Part shown: positions 13,264-13,781 of the stretch, in pieces | Numbering within the stretch: the first letter of the stretch is position 1 | Layout of the letters: the number at the start of each line of letters is the position of its first letter | DNA from: Bacteroides sp. | Lineage (GTDB): Bacteria; Bacteroidota; Bacteroidia; Bacteroidales; SM23-62 | Assembly (NCBI GenBank): GCA_030592145.1 | Contig: JAUVKJ010000012.1 | Location: forward strand, 1-13,781 | Direction: 5' to 3' | DNA length: 13,781 nt | Notes under the pieces: model-generated | Seen by the model: only the letters and a program-made list of their open reading frames with translations | Databases searched by the model: none | Told to the model about the DNA's origin: nothing | Program-made: the position numbers and the translations under genes

Positions 13264-13781
13264 TCCGCCTGGAAAAAAGCTTTTCATATTGGCTGACCAC
13301 TGAATCCCACTGAAACTCTGACTGGATCCTTTCAAGATTATTACTGATCGCAGCCCCTGCAGATTGCTTCAACTCATCAATTTTGGCCAGCAGATCACTC
13401 ACTTCCTGTTCGGATTGAAAGTAACCGGCATTTTCGCCAAGTACCCACTTATTATAGGCATTGTTATGCGCTATGATATATGCTCCTGCAGCCATAGCTT
13501 CCAGAAGGGATGGATTGGTCCCCCCAACCGAATGCCCATGAAAAACAGCCTTTGAGAAATGCCTCAGATGATCCAGTCGCTTCTTGTCAAACATTCCGCC
13601 CATAAACCTGAGCCTCCTGTCGTTGCCAAACTCTTTAAAAATCAACCGTCCATGCCTCCCGGAGTGGTCTCCGACAAGTACCAGGGATTCCCCGGAGCTG
13701 GAGGCCAGAAACCCATCAATGATCATCCGGATGTTGTTTTCCGGTTCCAGCCGTGCAACCAACAGGTAATAGGCTCCGGGT
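13247..13781 (-). CDS. Glycosyltransferase, GT-B/family 4-like, C-terminal part
   Basis: Only the last 177 residues are visible; the reading frame stays open to the right edge (reading PGAYYLLVARLEPENN there), so the start lies outside. YYLLVARLEPENNI opens the donor-binding Rossmann domain. LVLVGDHSG follows, then HGHSVGGTNPSLLEAMAAG, the E-x7-E-like signature where the terminal Glu contacts the nucleotide-sugar ribose. The pattern resembles DUF1972/rhamnosyltransferase-type enzymes of polysaccharide synthesis, which act at the cytoplasmic face of the membrane. Sugar and acceptor cannot be told. The stop codon is TGA at 13247-13249 on the minus strand, inside the end of the deacetylase gene. 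Confidence 0.88.
   Translation of the reverse strand, partial: PGAYYLLVARLEPENNIRMIIDGFLASSSGESLVLVGDHSGRHGRLIFKEFGNDRRLRFMGGMFDKKRLDHLRHFSKAVFHGHSVGGTNPSLLEAMAAGAYIIAHNNAYNKWVLGENAGYFQSEQEVSDLLAKIDELKQSAGAAISNNLERIQSEFQWDSVVSQYEKLFSRRIMPMF

Overview
The window looks like chromosomal DNA from a member of the Bacteroidota, most likely the Bacteroidales/Marinilabiliales side, though the exact taxon is inference. The evidence is the reverse-strand order rplM-rpsI-rpsB-tsf-pyrH-frr, the protein families present (OmpA tail, O-antigen-ligase type with a long periplasmic loop, DUF2723 protein), weak or absent Shine-Dalgarno sequences, and several TAnnTTTG-type -7 promoter elements. No tRNA, rRNA, CRISPR array or transposase was recognised.

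Layout. 1-141 is the C-terminal tail of an OmpA-like outer-membrane protein. 187-1203 is a radical SAM/SPASM protein of unknown substrate. 5339 down to 1272 (minus strand) is a six-gene translation and nucleotide cluster: L13, S9, S2, EF-Ts, UMP kinase and ribosome recycling factor. It has a candidate promoter before rplM and a two-tier RNA hairpin just ahead of rpsB. From 5574 (plus strand) a compact run encodes an O-antigen-ligase/Wzy-like membrane protein, a guanine-deaminase-type deaminase and a 3-methyladenine DNA glycosylase. The glycosylase starts on a GTG overlapping the deaminase stop and carries an N-terminal heptapeptide repeat.

Immediately after the glycosylase the base composition drops sharply. 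8282 to about 9375 is an AT-rich insert holding a RES-domain toxin and its Xre/MbcA/ParS-type antitoxin on the minus strand. Its control region contains 13-bp direct repeats spaced 21 bp apart, a perfect 8-bp inverted repeat beside the antitoxin start, and a 20-bp composite motif that recurs at the antitoxin/toxin junction.

9568-12618 encodes a large GT-C-type membrane protein of the DUF2723 family (related to human TMEM260, a protein O-mannosyltransferase). It is followed by a NodB-type polysaccharide deacetylase with its own promoter-like element, and by the 3' part of a convergent glycosyltransferase running off the right edge.

How the genes work together: the left half is housekeeping translation. 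The right half is surface glycan and envelope chemistry (polymerase/ligase, possible protein glycosylation, deacetylation, glycosyl transfer), with a purine deaminase/DNA repair pair and a probably acquired toxin-antitoxin module between. The least ordinary signals are the duplicated operator-like motif in the toxin-antitoxin locus, the repeat-built N-terminus of the DNA glycosylase, and the rpsB leader hairpin.
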